Positions 44,027 to 53,015 of a DNA stretch of 64,000 nt are shown one piece after another; the first letter of the stretch is position 1; every line of letters begins with the position of its first letter. Source of the DNA: Hymenobacter swuensis DY53 (GTDB lineage Bacteria > Bacteroidota > Bacteroidia > Cytophagales > Hymenobacteraceae). The DNA is taken from NCBI RefSeq assembly GCF_000576555.1, contig NZ_CP007144.1:1-64000 (forward strand). The letters run 5' to 3'. Made by a program: the position numbers and the translations under genes. A model generated the notes under the pieces. That model searched no databases, was not told the origin of the DNA, and saw only the letters and a program-made list of their open reading frames with translations.

Positions 44027-44405
44027 AGACTCAGATATATGGCGGTGGGCATAAAGTAAATGGTATGAGCCAGTGGTTAAAACCACTGTAGTAATAAAGA
44101 GTATAAAAAGCGAGAATTCGTTTATAGAACGCAGTTTATACCTTTATATGCCATTGAATGTCAGGCACATATGGGCTATACACTTAAACAAGGATAGACA
44201 ACTAAACTTACGAAGGTTGTTGCTGGTCAAAGCTAAAAACTCATAGGTTACCAGTTGTACAATCGAATAGGTGCGCTGGTTTAGTAAACTCCTTACGCTC
44301 CTTTTTATCGTTTGTAAAAGCCCAACCATGTAGCACTAGATTACCAAAGCTGGGCCCTACATGATGGTCGAACTTTATCAATAAGCCCATGGTTGTCTAC
44401 ACATC
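44027..44405. other. AT-rich gene-free stretch upstream of the Rep remnant
   Basis: Clearly lower GC than its surroundings, as expected next to a plasmid Rep gene. It contains an 18-base hairpin CAGTGGTTAAAACCACTG (44071-44088). No direct repeats clear enough to call iterons were seen. Confidence 0.45.
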
Positions 44406-44423
44406 AACTCATGCGCATGAGTT
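44406..44423. promoter_or_regulatory. Perfect 18-bp palindrome before arsR
   Basis: AACTCATGCGCATGAGTT is a perfect palindrome ending 27 bases before the ArsR start. TACCTTTA (44436-44443), near the -7 consensus, lies between. It is a probable ArsR autoregulatory operator. Confidence 0.65.
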
Positions 44424-44449
44424 CTGCGTAATGCGTACCTTTACTTTCT

Positions 44450-44737
44450 ATGGATATCAAGTCCCTCGTTAAGCTAGCCAAAGCGCTGAGCGACCCCACC
44501 CGTCTGCGCCTAGTACAGCAGATTGCCCAAGGCAACACGATGGGGTGCACCGAATTGTATGCGTGCGTGCCGATCAGTCAGCCTTCGATGTCGCAGCACC
44601 TCAAATCCCTGTCCGACGCGGGCCTGATCGAGTCGCATAAAGAAGGCCGGAACATGTACCTGCGCATTAACCCGGACAAGCTGCGGGAACTGGAGGACTT
44701 TCTGCAACTGCTCAAACCAGTTGCTGCTGCTCAGTAG
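44450..44737 (+). CDS. ArsR-family winged-helix regulator
   Basis: A 95-residue ArsR/SmtB protein: ALSDPTRLRLVQQI, then ACVPISQPSMSQHLKSLSDA (recognition helix), then LIESHKEGRNMYLRI. The classic ELCVCDL metal site is ELYACVP, with a single Cys. It precedes the RND efflux operon and has its own terminator. Its first 47 bases differ at only three positions from the second ArsR gene at 50853, showing recent duplication. Confidence 0.88.
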   Translation: MDIKSLVKLAKALSDPTRLRLVQQIAQGNTMGCTELYACVPISQPSMSQHLKSLSDAGLIESHKEGRNMYLRINPDKLRELEDFLQLLKPVAAAQ

Positions 44738-44753
44738 GCAGTTCTATTCCCTT

Positions 44754-44777
44754 ACCCGTTGGCACCCGACAACGGGT
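44754..44777 (+). terminator. Terminator after the first ArsR gene
   Basis: ACCCGTTG and CAACGGGT form an 8-bp stem with an 8-base loop, followed closely by CTCTTTTTATTT, a typical intrinsic terminator. Confidence 0.8.
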
Positions 44778-44803
44778 CTCTTTTTATTTAAAAACATAAT
44801 CTG

Positions 44804-44906
44804 TTGCTTATGGATTTATGTAAGGTATCTTTGCCGCCGCATACGGAGAAACCTTTAAGGCTCTTTTTTTATCTTATTACATAAACGCATAATTATTAAT
44901 TTATGC
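44804..44906 (+). promoter_or_regulatory. Promoter and possible operator of the RND operon
   Basis: A consensus Bacteroidota promoter: TTG at 44804-44806 and TATCTTTG (TAnnTTTG) at 44826-44833, 19 bases apart. Downstream, in the leader, GCATAA and TTATGC (44887-44906) form a 6-bp inverted repeat with an 8-base AT spacer that could bind an ArsR dimer. Confidence 0.65.
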
Positions 44907-44978
44907 AATAAGGCCGTTTCTTCTCCCCCCCCCTCACTCTCAACCTCGCCTCTACTCTTCAACCCGGGCTCCTACTTC

Positions 44979-46136
44979 ATGAAAGTAACTTCTCTTTTGG
45001 CCGGTACCCTGCTGCTGGCAGGCTGCGCCGAGCAGCAGGCTCCGCAGCAAGCTGTGGCTCCCCCGGCCCTGCCGGTGGCCCCGGTGCACACCGGCACCGA
45101 AACCACGTACCAGGAATACCCCGCCTCGATTGAAGGGGTGGTAAACGTGGAGATCCGGCCGCAGGTAACGGGGGTGCTCGAGCGCATCCTCGTCGAAGAG
45201 GGCGCGGCGGTGCGCAAAGGCCAGCCGCTGTTTAGAATCAACGACGCGCCCTACCGCGAGCAACTCAACAATGCTGTGGCCGCCCAGCAGGCGGCGGCTG
45301 GGGTCGTAACCAGCGCGCAGGTTGAGGTGGACCGCTACGCACCACTGGTGCAAAACAAGGTCGTCTCCGACGTGCAGCTGAAAACGGCCCAGGCGACCCT
45401 TACGGTGGCCCAGGCCAATTTGCAGCGCGCCAAGGCCGCAGTCCGCAGCGCCCGTATCAACCTGGACTACACCACCATTACGGCTCCAGTCAGCGGTTAC
45501 CTGGGGCGGCTGCAAACCAAGCAGGGCAGCCTGGTGGGCCCCACTGATGCGCAGGCCCTGACGCAGCTCTCCGACGTGCACGAGGTGCACACCTACTTCG
45601 CCCTCGGCGAAGACGACTTCATCACCTTCCGCAACCAGTACGCGGGCCGCACCCTGCAGGAAAAGCTTCGGCGCCTCCCCCCGGTGGCCCTGGTGCTCTC
45701 CGACCAAAGCACCTACCCCACCCGGGGCAAGGTGGACGTGGTGGCCGGGCAGTTTGACCGCACGACGGGCTCCGTGACCCTGCGGGCCACCTTCCCCAAT
45801 GCCGACGGCCTGCTGCGCTCGGGCAACACGGGCACCATCCGTCTGCCCTTGCAGCACCCCAACGTGCTGCTGGTACCAGCCGCGGCGACGGTTGAGTTGC
45901 AGGATAAAGTGTTTGTATACGCGGTGGGCGATAGCAACCGCGTCAGCCGCCACGCCATTACCATTCTGGGTAAGAGCGGCGCCAACTACCTGGTGGGCGA
46001 GGGCGTGAAAGACGGCGACCGGATCGTGCTGCAGGGGGTGGACCACTTGCAGGACAATCAAATCATTAAGCCCACTGCTCCGGCTGCGGCCAGCGCCGCC
46101 CCAGGTAAGGCCACGGCTTCCTCTACGTTATACTAA
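44979..46136 (+). CDS. RND efflux periplasmic adaptor (MFP), lipoprotein
   Basis: A 385-residue membrane-fusion protein of the AcrA type. The signal ends with lipobox LLAGC (Cys16). It has the biotinyl-like motif VNVEIRPQVTGVLERILVEE, an alpha-hairpin (about 95-150), LDYTTITAPVSGYLGRL, and beta-barrel and membrane-proximal domains. It joins the inner-membrane pump at 46149 to the outer-membrane channel at 49334 in one operon. Confidence 0.93.
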   Translation: MKVTSLLAGTLLLAGCAEQQAPQQAVAPPALPVAPVHTGTETTYQEYPASIEGVVNVEIRPQVTGVLERILVEEGAAVRKGQPLFRINDAPYREQLNNAVAAQQAAAGVVTSAQVEVDRYAPLVQNKVVSDVQLKTAQATLTVAQANLQRAKAAVRSARINLDYTTITAPVSGYLGRLQTKQGSLVGPTDAQALTQLSDVHEVHTYFALGEDDFITFRNQYAGRTLQEKLRRLPPVALVLSDQSTYPTRGKVDVVAGQFDRTTGSVTLRATFPNADGLLRSGNTGTIRLPLQHPNVLLVPAAATVELQDKVFVYAVGDSNRVSRHAITILGKSGANYLVGEGVKDGDRIVLQGVDHLQDNQIIKPTAPAAASAAPGKATASSTLY

Positions 46137-46148
46137 GCAGTTAACCAG

Positions 46149-49100
46149 ATGTTTAAAGTATTCATTGAACGGCCGGTTCTCTCGACCGTCATCTCGATTC
46201 TACTGGTGATTCTGGGGGCGCTGGCGTTGTGGAAGCTGCCCCTCCAGCAGTTTCCCGACATTGCGCCCCCCGCCGTCCAGGTAACCGCTGTGTATCCGGG
46301 GGCCAACGCCGAAACGCTGCTGCGCTCGGTGGCCCCTTCGCTGGAAGAAGCCATCAACGGCGTGGAGCACATGGTGTACATGAGCTCCACGGCCAGCAAC
46401 GACGGCTCGCTGGTGATCAGCGTCAACTTCCAGCTGGGCACCGACCCCGACCAGGCGGCCGTGAACGTGCAGAACCGCGTGGCGCAGGCCACCAGCCAGC
46501 TCCCGGCCGAGGTGGTGCAACAGGGCGTGACCGTAGCCAAGCAACAAAACAGCTTCGTGATGCTGCTCAACCTCTATTCCGAAGACCCGAAGCAGTACGA
46601 CCAGACGTTTCTAGACAACTACGCCCAAATCAACCTGGTGCCCGAGCTTAAGCGCATTCCGGGCGTGGGGTCGACGGCACTGTTCGGCGGCAACCGCGCC
46701 TATTCCATGCGGGTTTGGCTGAACCCCACCCAGCTGGCCAGCTACCACCTCACCCCGGGTGAAGTGATGGCCGCCATCCAGGATAAAAACCTGGAAGCCG
46801 CTCCCGGCCGCCTGGGCGAAAGCAGCCAGGAAGCGTTTGAATACGTGATAAAGTACAAAGGCAAGCGCAACCAGCCCCTGGACTACGAAAATATGGTACT
46901 CCGGGCCAATGCCGACGGCTCGATGCTGCGCCTCAAGGATGTGGCGCGGGTGGAGCTCGGCTCGACCACCTACAACAGCCACGTCCGCATCTCGGGCAAG
47001 CCAGGCATCAACATCGGTATCTTCCAGTCGGCCGGCTCCAACGCCAACGAGTTGCAGATTGCCGTGGGCAAGGCCATGCAGAAACTGGAAAAAGATTTAC
47101 CTCAGGGCGTGAAGCAGCAAACCATGTACAGCACCAAGGTGGCCCTGGACGCCTCCATCGAGCAGGTCGAGCACACCCTGATCGAGGCCTTCGTCCTGGT
47201 ATTTTTGGTGGTGTTCCTCTTCCTGCAGGACTTCCGCTCCACGCTGATTCCGGCCATTGCCGTGCCGGTGGCCATCGTGGGCACGTTCTTCTTTATGCAG
47301 CTGGTGGGCTTCTCCATTAACCTGCTCACGCTCTTTGCTCTGGTGCTGGCCATCGGCATCGTGGTCGATGACGCCATCGTGGTGGTGGAGGCCGTGCACA
47401 GCAAGCTGGAAGAAGGCACCTACTCGGTGAAGGAAGCCACGAGCAGCGCCATGAGCGAGATTACCGGGGCCATCATTTCGATTACCCTGGTCATGGCCGC
47501 CGTGTTCTTGCCGGTGGGCTTTCTGGAAGGCTCGACCGGGGTGTTCTACCGGCAGTTTGCTTTTACCATGGCCATTGCCATCATCATCTCGGCCGTAAAC
47601 GCGCTGACCTTGAGCCCCGCCCTGGCGGCGCTGTTCCTCAAGCATACGCCGCACAACGCCGAGCACGCCACGCCCAGCACGTTCAAGACCCGCTTTTTTG
47701 CGGGCTTCAACCGCAGCTTCGAGCGGCTGACTTCTCGCTACGTGGGCAGCATCAAGTTTTTGGTGCGCCACAAGTGGGTGGGCTTGAGCGGCCTGGTGCT
47801 GGTGGCGGTGCTCACCGGCTGGCTGGCCAAGCGCACGCCCTCGGGCTTTATCCCGGCGGAAGATCAGGGCTTTATTGTTATGTCAATGGCGCTGCCGGCG
47901 GGCTCGTCCTTGGACCGCTCCAACCAGGTGGCCTTGCAGATCGAGCAGCAGCTGGAAGGTATGCCGGCCGTCGACAAAATCAACTTGCTCTCGGGTTTCA
48001 GCATCCTTACCTCGTCGAGCAGCTCTTCGGCTCTCACTTTGTTCGTTATCCTGAAGCCCACCGAGAAGCGGGGGGCGGTGAAAGACATCAACGCCATCAT
48101 GGCGGCCATGCGCGAAAAGGCGGCGACCATCAAGGGGGCCGATACCTTCGTGTTTACCACGCCTACCGTGCCGGGCTTCGGCAACGTGGAAGGCCTGGAA
48201 GTGGTGTTGCAGGACCGCACCGGCGGCCCGCTGCCCAAGCTCAGCCAGATGGGTCAGGAGTTTATCGGCGAGCTGATGAAGCAACCAGCTATCGGCGTGG
48301 CCTTTACCTCGTTCCGGGCCGACTACCCCCAACTCGAGGCGGAAGTAGACGAGGTAAAAGCCGCCCAGCTGGGCGTGAGCGTAAAAGCGGTGCTGCAAAC
48401 CATGCAGGCCTACTTTGGCAGCGCCCAGGCCTCGGACTTCAACCGCTTCGGCAAGTACTACCGCGTGCTTGTGCAGGCTGAGCAGGCCAACCGCGCCGAC
48501 CCTACTGCCCTCAGCGGGGCATTCGTGAAAAACGACCGGGGCGAGATGGTGCCCCTGCGCACGCTAGTGCGCCTCAAGCGGGTGTACGGGCCAGAAACGG
48601 CCTCGCGCTTCAACCTTTTCAACTCACTGACCATTAACGCGGTGCCTAAGCCGGGCTACAGCTCCGGCGACGCCATCAAGGCCGTGGAGGCCGCCGCGGC
48701 CGCGCACCTGCCCTCGGGCTACAGCTACGAGTTTTCGGGCCTCACGCGCGAGGAAATCTCGTCGGGCGGGCAGTCCACCGTCGTCTTCCTCATGTGCCTG
48801 GTGTTCGTGTACTTCCTGCTGGCCGCGCAGTACGAGAGCTACATCCTGCCCTTTGCCGTACTGCTCTCGCTGCCGGCGGGCATGGTGGGGGTGTTCGCCG
48901 CCATTGGCCTGGCGGGCATTACCAACAACATCTACGTGCAGGTAGCCCTGATTATGCTCATCGGCCTGCTGGCCAAAAACGCCATCCTTATCGTGGAGTT
49001 TGCCCTGCAGCGCCGCCAGGCGGGTGAGCCCCTGGTGCAGGCCGCGCTCAACGCCTCGGCCTCGCGCCTGCGCCCCATCCTGATGACCTCGCTGGCCTTC

Positions 49101-49328
49101 GTGGTGGGCATGCTGCCCATGATGCGGGCGCAGGGGCCGTCGGCGCTGGGCAACCACTCCATCAGCATCGCGGCGGCGGGTGGCATGCTCACGGGCGTGG
49201 TGCTGGGCTTGTTCTTCATCCCGCTGCTATTCGTGATTTTCCAACGTTTGAACGAGCGCCTTAGTGGCACGCCTCACCCCGCCCCGGCCATGCCGGCCCG
49301 GGTACCGGCCCACGCCACGGCAAGTTAA
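46149..49328 (+). CDS. RND efflux pump, HAE1/AcrB-type inner-membrane transporter
   Basis: A 1059-residue proton-driven multidrug transporter. The first helix is followed by LPLQQFPDIAPPAVQV and AETLLRSVAPSLEEAINGVE. The proton-relay Asp pair is present in AIGIVVDDAIVVVEAVHS. Two repeats of six helices surround large periplasmic loops, as in AcrB. It starts 12 bases after the adaptor and is followed 5 bases later by the channel gene, so all three form one tripartite pump. Confidence 0.95.
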   Translation: MFKVFIERPVLSTVISILLVILGALALWKLPLQQFPDIAPPAVQVTAVYPGANAETLLRSVAPSLEEAINGVEHMVYMSSTASNDGSLVISVNFQLGTDPDQAAVNVQNRVAQATSQLPAEVVQQGVTVAKQQNSFVMLLNLYSEDPKQYDQTFLDNYAQINLVPELKRIPGVGSTALFGGNRAYSMRVWLNPTQLASYHLTPGEVMAAIQDKNLEAAPGRLGESSQEAFEYVIKYKGKRNQPLDYENMVLRANADGSMLRLKDVARVELGSTTYNSHVRISGKPGINIGIFQSAGSNANELQIAVGKAMQKLEKDLPQGVKQQTMYSTKVALDASIEQVEHTLIEAFVLVFLVVFLFLQDFRSTLIPAIAVPVAIVGTFFFMQLVGFSINLLTLFALVLAIGIVVDDAIVVVEAVHSKLEEGTYSVKEATSSAMSEITGAIISITLVMAAVFLPVGFLEGSTGVFYRQFAFTMAIAIIISAVNALTLSPALAALFLKHTPHNAEHATPSTFKTRFFAGFNRSFERLTSRYVGSIKFLVRHKWVGLSGLVLVAVLTGWLAKRTPSGFIPAEDQGFIVMSMALPAGSSLDRSNQVALQIEQQLEGMPAVDKINLLSGFSILTSSSSSSALTLFVILKPTEKRGAVKDINAIMAAMREKAATIKGADTFVFTTPTVPGFGNVEGLEVVLQDRTGGPLPKLSQMGQEFIGELMKQPAIGVAFTSFRADYPQLEAEVDEVKAAQLGVSVKAVLQTMQAYFGSAQASDFNRFGKYYRVLVQAEQANRADPTALSGAFVKNDRGEMVPLRTLVRLKRVYGPETASRFNLFNSLTINAVPKPGYSSGDAIKAVEAAAAAHLPSGYSYEFSGLTREEISSGGQSTVVFLMCLVFVYFLLAAQYESYILPFAVLLSLPAGMVGVFAAIGLAGITNNIYVQVALIMLIGLLAKNAILIVEFALQRRQAGEPLVQAALNASASRLRPILMTSLAFVVGMLPMMRAQGPSALGNHSISIAAAGGMLTGVVLGLFFIPLLFVIFQRLNERLSGTPHPAPAMPARVPAHATAS

Positions 49329-49333
49329 TCTCC

Positions 49334-50761
49334 ATGAGTATTCTCCCTCCTACCCCCTGGCGCCGTCTGGCGCTGGGGCTAGCCAGCCTGCTGCTCGTAG
49401 CGGCCTGCAAAGTGTCGAAAGATGTGCCCTTACCCACGCTGCCCCTGCCGGCTACCTACCGCACTGCCTCAACCGCCGATACAAACTCGGTGGCCAGCCT
49501 GCCGTGGCGCAGCTTCTTTACCGAACCGGCCCTGCAGCAGCTGCTCGACAGCGCCACCGTGCGCAACAACGACTTGCAGCTGGCCATCCAAAACATCGCT
49601 TCGGCGCAGGCCACCCTCCGGCAGGCCCGCCTGGGCTACCTGCCGGCCGCTACCCTGCAAGCGGGCGTGACCACCAACCGGCCCTCCAGCAACAGCCTGA
49701 ACGGTATTTCCCTCAGCCAGTTTCTGGGTTCCAGGCACATCGAGGACTACAACCTGGCGGCCTCCGTGAGTTGGGAAGCCGACATCTGGGGCAAAATCCG
49801 CAGCCGCAAGCAGGAAGCCCTTGCGGCCTACCTGCAAAGCCAGGAAGCCCGCAAGGCCGTGCAAACCCAGGTGGTGGCGCAGGTGGCCCAAGGCTACTAC
49901 AACCTGCTGATGCTGGACACCCAACTGGCCGTGGCCCGGCGCAACGTGGCCCTTACCGACAGCACCTTGCGCTTTACTCAGCTCCAGTTCCGGGCGGGCC
50001 AGGTGACGGCGCTGGCCGTGCAGCAGGTCGAGGTGCAGCGCCTCACGGCGGCCGGCCTTGTTCCGCAGTTTGAGCAGGCCATTACGGTGCAGGAAGACGC
50101 CCTGAGCATCCTGGCCGGGCGCCTGCCGGGCGGCATTACCCGCAGCGGCAACCTGCTGCGGGTGCAAGTGCCGGTCGTGGCGGCGGGCGGGGTGCCCGCC
50201 GCCCTGCTGGCCCGGCGGCCCGACGTGCGCAGCGCCGAACTGGCCCTGGACCGGGCCAACGCCACGGTGGGCTACACCAAGGCCCAGCTCTACCCCGCGC
50301 TGACCATCACGGCCCAAGGGGGCCTCAACGCCTTCCAGGCCAGCACCTGGTTTAGTTTACCGGCCTCGCTGTTTGGCACGGCCTTCGGGGGGCTTACGCA
50401 GCCGCTGTTTCAGCGCGGGGCCCTGCGCACCCAGTACCAGCAAGCTCAAATTGAGAGGGAGCGTACCGTCATTGAGTTTCGGCAGCAGGTGCTGGTGGCT
50501 GTGGGCGAGGTATCGGATGCCCTCGGGCAGGCCCAGCGCACCCAGACCCAGCAGGCCCTGGCCACGGAACGCGTGCGCACCTTGCGCGAGGCCACCAAGA
50601 ACGCCAATCTGCTGTTCGGCAGCGGCCTGGCCAGCTACCTGGAAGTTATCACGGCCCAAAGCAACGCCCTGCAAAGCGAGCTGGAGCTGGCCTCGCTCAA
50701 GCGCACCCAGCTGGAAGCGAACGTGGAGTTGTACCGGGCCGTGGGCGGCGGCTGGCAGTAG
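49334..50761 (+). CDS. RND efflux outer-membrane channel, TolC/NodT lipoprotein
   Basis: A 475-residue outer-membrane factor of the OprM/NodT type. The signal has lipobox LVAAC (Cys20). It has two OEP repeats with the family motifs NDLQLAIQNIASAQATLRQA and RPDVRSAELALDRANATVGY. It completes the pump. Confidence 0.93.
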   Translation: MSILPPTPWRRLALGLASLLLVAACKVSKDVPLPTLPLPATYRTASTADTNSVASLPWRSFFTEPALQQLLDSATVRNNDLQLAIQNIASAQATLRQARLGYLPAATLQAGVTTNRPSSNSLNGISLSQFLGSRHIEDYNLAASVSWEADIWGKIRSRKQEALAAYLQSQEARKAVQTQVVAQVAQGYYNLLMLDTQLAVARRNVALTDSTLRFTQLQFRAGQVTALAVQQVEVQRLTAAGLVPQFEQAITVQEDALSILAGRLPGGITRSGNLLRVQVPVVAAGGVPAALLARRPDVRSAELALDRANATVGYTKAQLYPALTITAQGGLNAFQASTWFSLPASLFGTAFGGLTQPLFQRGALRTQYQQAQIERERTVIEFRQQVLVAVGEVSDALGQAQRTQTQQALATERVRTLREATKNANLLFGSGLASYLEVITAQSNALQSELELASLKRTQLEANVELYRAVGGGWQ

Positions 50762-50852
50762 CCCCCCTCACATGCCACCGTTCACCGTTCTAGCGCCCCA
50801 GCTATGGCCAGTGAAGGCCCGGCGCAACGCTCCTCCTCCCACCCCCTTTTCT

Positions 50853-51128
50853 ATGGATACCAAGTCCCTCGTCAAGCTAGCCAAAGCGCTCAGCGACCCG
50901 CACCGCCTATGCCTCCTGCAGGAAATTGCCCGGCATGAGGGCATGCGGTACTGTGATCTGCTGGAGTGCGTGCCCCTCAGCCAGCCTTCGATGTCGCAGC
51001 ACCTCAAGGCCCTGGTGGAGGCGGGCCTGGTGAAATCGGAAAAGGTAGGGCGGTCCATTCACACAAGTCTCAACTGGGTTAAGCTGCAGGAGCTAGAAGA
51101 CTTTCTGCAGTCGCTGAAGAGAAGCTAG
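50853..51128 (+). CDS. ArsR-family winged-helix regulator, second copy
   Basis: A 91-residue paralogue of the regulator at 44450. MDTKSLVKLAKALSDPHRL and LSQPSMSQHLKALVEAGLVK are nearly unchanged, while the middle and C-terminus differ (ECVPLS, GRSIHTSLNWVKL). It lies 91 bases after the channel gene in the same direction and may be the operon's last gene. The two copies bracket the pump and may respond to different signals. Confidence 0.87.
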   Translation: MDTKSLVKLAKALSDPHRLCLLQEIARHEGMRYCDLLECVPLSQPSMSQHLKALVEAGLVKSEKVGRSIHTSLNWVKLQELEDFLQSLKRS

Positions 51129-51226
51129 CTCTCTGACCGCCCTGCTCAACAAGGCGTTTTCAGGACGGCCCGAAGCAGGTCATTGTCGTGGGAACGAGAA
51201 ACGATAAACCACTCAACTCCCATCTT

Positions 51227-51973
51227 ATGAAAATTGGAATTATTGGCACCGGCCCGGTTGGCGGCTCCCTCGCCAGAAACCTGGCCACCCTCGGCCACCA
51301 GGTGAAAGTGACCAACACCCGCCAGCCGGCCGAGTTGGCCCAGAAAGCGAAGGAGCTGGGGGCGAGCCCTGCCACCTTGCAAGAGGTGGTGCAGGACGTG
51401 GACCTTATTTTTGTCGCCGTGCCTTTCAAGGTACTTGATGAGTTTCCCAAGGACCTGTTCCGGTCGCTACCCCCCGAGGTAATCGTGGTGGACACCGGCA
51501 ACTACTACCCCTTCCGGGACGAGAAAATCGACGCGCTCGAGCAAGGCCAGCCGGAGAGTGTGCTGGCGGCCGAGCAGTTAGGTCGCCCCCTCCTGAAAGC
51601 CTTCAACAACCTGCTGGCCGAGACGATTGCCAGCGGCGGCACCGCGCCCGGCACGCCCGGGCGCATCGCCCTTTCCATTGCGGGCGACGACGCGCGCGCC
51701 AAGCAACTCCTGGCCGACCTCTGCAACGACCTCGGCTTTGACGTGGTGGACGGGGGGGGCCTGGCCGACTCGTGGCGGCAGCAGCCCGGCACCCCGGCCT
51801 ATTGTACCGAACTCACGGCCCCGGAGCTTACCCAGGCCCTGGCCAACGCCGTGCCCGGCAAGGCCCCGCAGATACGCGACGAGATTATCTCGGAGCTGCT
51901 GCAACGCAAAGCCTGGCCCACCCGCGAAGAAGTAGTGGCTGGCAACCGCGCCAAGCAGCTAGGTAAGGCTTAG
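51227..51973 (+). CDS. NADPH-dependent F420 reductase-like Rossmann protein
   Basis: A 248-residue protein with an N-terminal Rossmann motif MKIGIIGTGPVGGSLARNLA and NTR after strand 2, favouring NADP. VDLIFVAVPF and DTGNYYPFRD follow, as in the NAD(P)-binding domain family of FNO/YqeC-like reductases. The start at 51227 follows from the Rossmann motif. The substrate is unknown, and it is separate from the ArsR gene. Confidence 0.8.
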   Translation: MKIGIIGTGPVGGSLARNLATLGHQVKVTNTRQPAELAQKAKELGASPATLQEVVQDVDLIFVAVPFKVLDEFPKDLFRSLPPEVIVVDTGNYYPFRDEKIDALEQGQPESVLAAEQLGRPLLKAFNNLLAETIASGGTAPGTPGRIALSIAGDDARAKQLLADLCNDLGFDVVDGGGLADSWRQQPGTPAYCTELTAPELTQALANAVPGKAPQIRDEIISELLQRKAWPTREEVVAGNRAKQLGKA

Positions 51974-52007
51974 CCAGTCCAGGCCCTACAAACCGAGTTC
52001 AACTTCA

Positions 52008-52925
52008 ATGCAACCTCACATGGAAAACCAGCAACACCCGACCGTCCTTGTTTTGGGCGCCAGCGGAACCATCGGCCGTCAAGTCGTAACAGACCTGGAA
52101 GGTCAAGCGGTCAATGTGCGCATCACCTCGCGCAACCAGGAGACGGTAGAACAGCTTCGCCGCGAAGGCAAAGACGGCCATTACCTGGACCTGGATGACC
52201 CCAGGACCTTCGCGCTGGCGTTGGCCGGGGTGGACCGCGTGTTTCTGCTAACCGGCTATACGGTAGACATGCTCACGCAAAGCAAAACCCTGGTGGATGC
52301 GGCCAAAAAGGCCGGCGTCCGCCATATCGTGCACGTGGGTGTGTTCGCGGAATGGGACACGACCGATGCCCACTTTGCCTGGCACCAGATGATTGAAAAG
52401 TACATCGAGGCCAGCGGCATGGCCTGGACTCACCTCCACCCGAACATGTTTATGGAGGTGTTCACCGGGCTGTACATCCCCAAAAACCTAACCTACACCG
52501 GCTACTGGGACGACCGCCGCATCGGCTACATTGCCTCCAGTGATATTGCAGCGGTGGCCGCTAAAGCCCTCGTTGATGGGCCGGAGCGCCATGGGGGCCA
52601 GCACTACTGGCTGAGCGTGGAAACCTTCAATGGGCAGGAAATTGCGGCGCTATTGAGCGAGGTGACTGGCCTGGAAATCAAGTATGAGAACAAGGGGCTC
52701 GAAGGTTTTAAAGAGGTGATTGAGCAGGTGGTGGCTAGTGGCGGGGAGAGCTGGTATGCGAATGCCAACATTGAGTTTGTGACACAGATGCTCGACGGCC
52801 GGATGTCCTATATGTCGATGGTGCAGAACGATATCCCCTACGTGCTGGGCCGGCCCGCTAAGACCCTGCGCGAGTTTCTGGAGGAGCACAAGACTGCCAT
52901 TACGGAGTCAGCGGAGGCGATATAA
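52008..52925 (+). CDS. NmrA/atypical SDR NAD(P)-binding protein
   Basis: A 305-residue atypical SDR: VLVLGASGTIGRQVVTDL, DRVFLLTGYTVDML, RHIVHVGVFAEWD, THLHPNMFMEV. These are NmrA-like redox-sensing or reductase proteins; the Tyr-x-x-x-Lys pair is not evident. It follows the F420-reductase-like gene by 34 bases and is probably co-transcribed. An ATG at 52020 is also possible. Confidence 0.82.
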   Translation: MQPHMENQQHPTVLVLGASGTIGRQVVTDLEGQAVNVRITSRNQETVEQLRREGKDGHYLDLDDPRTFALALAGVDRVFLLTGYTVDMLTQSKTLVDAAKKAGVRHIVHVGVFAEWDTTDAHFAWHQMIEKYIEASGMAWTHLHPNMFMEVFTGLYIPKNLTYTGYWDDRRIGYIASSDIAAVAAKALVDGPERHGGQHYWLSVETFNGQEIAALLSEVTGLEIKYENKGLEGFKEVIEQVVASGGESWYANANIEFVTQMLDGRMSYMSMVQNDIPYVLGRPAKTLREFLEEHKTAITESAEAI

Positions 52926-53015
52926 AGGACATGCAGGTACTGGATATCATCGGCCAGACCTACGCCTGCAGAGAAGGTTCTGCCGGGGCAAAAGCACACA
53001 TTCATACTCTGCGTG

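Noticed and set aside
44144..44329. 61-codon minus-strand frame in the AT-rich stretch
   Set aside because: No similarity to Rep, antitoxin or any known small protein; the stretch looks non-coding.
43990..44450. Iterons or a working plasmid origin beside the Rep remnant
   Set aside because: No set of direct repeats of regular length was found by eye; only AT richness and one hairpin are present.
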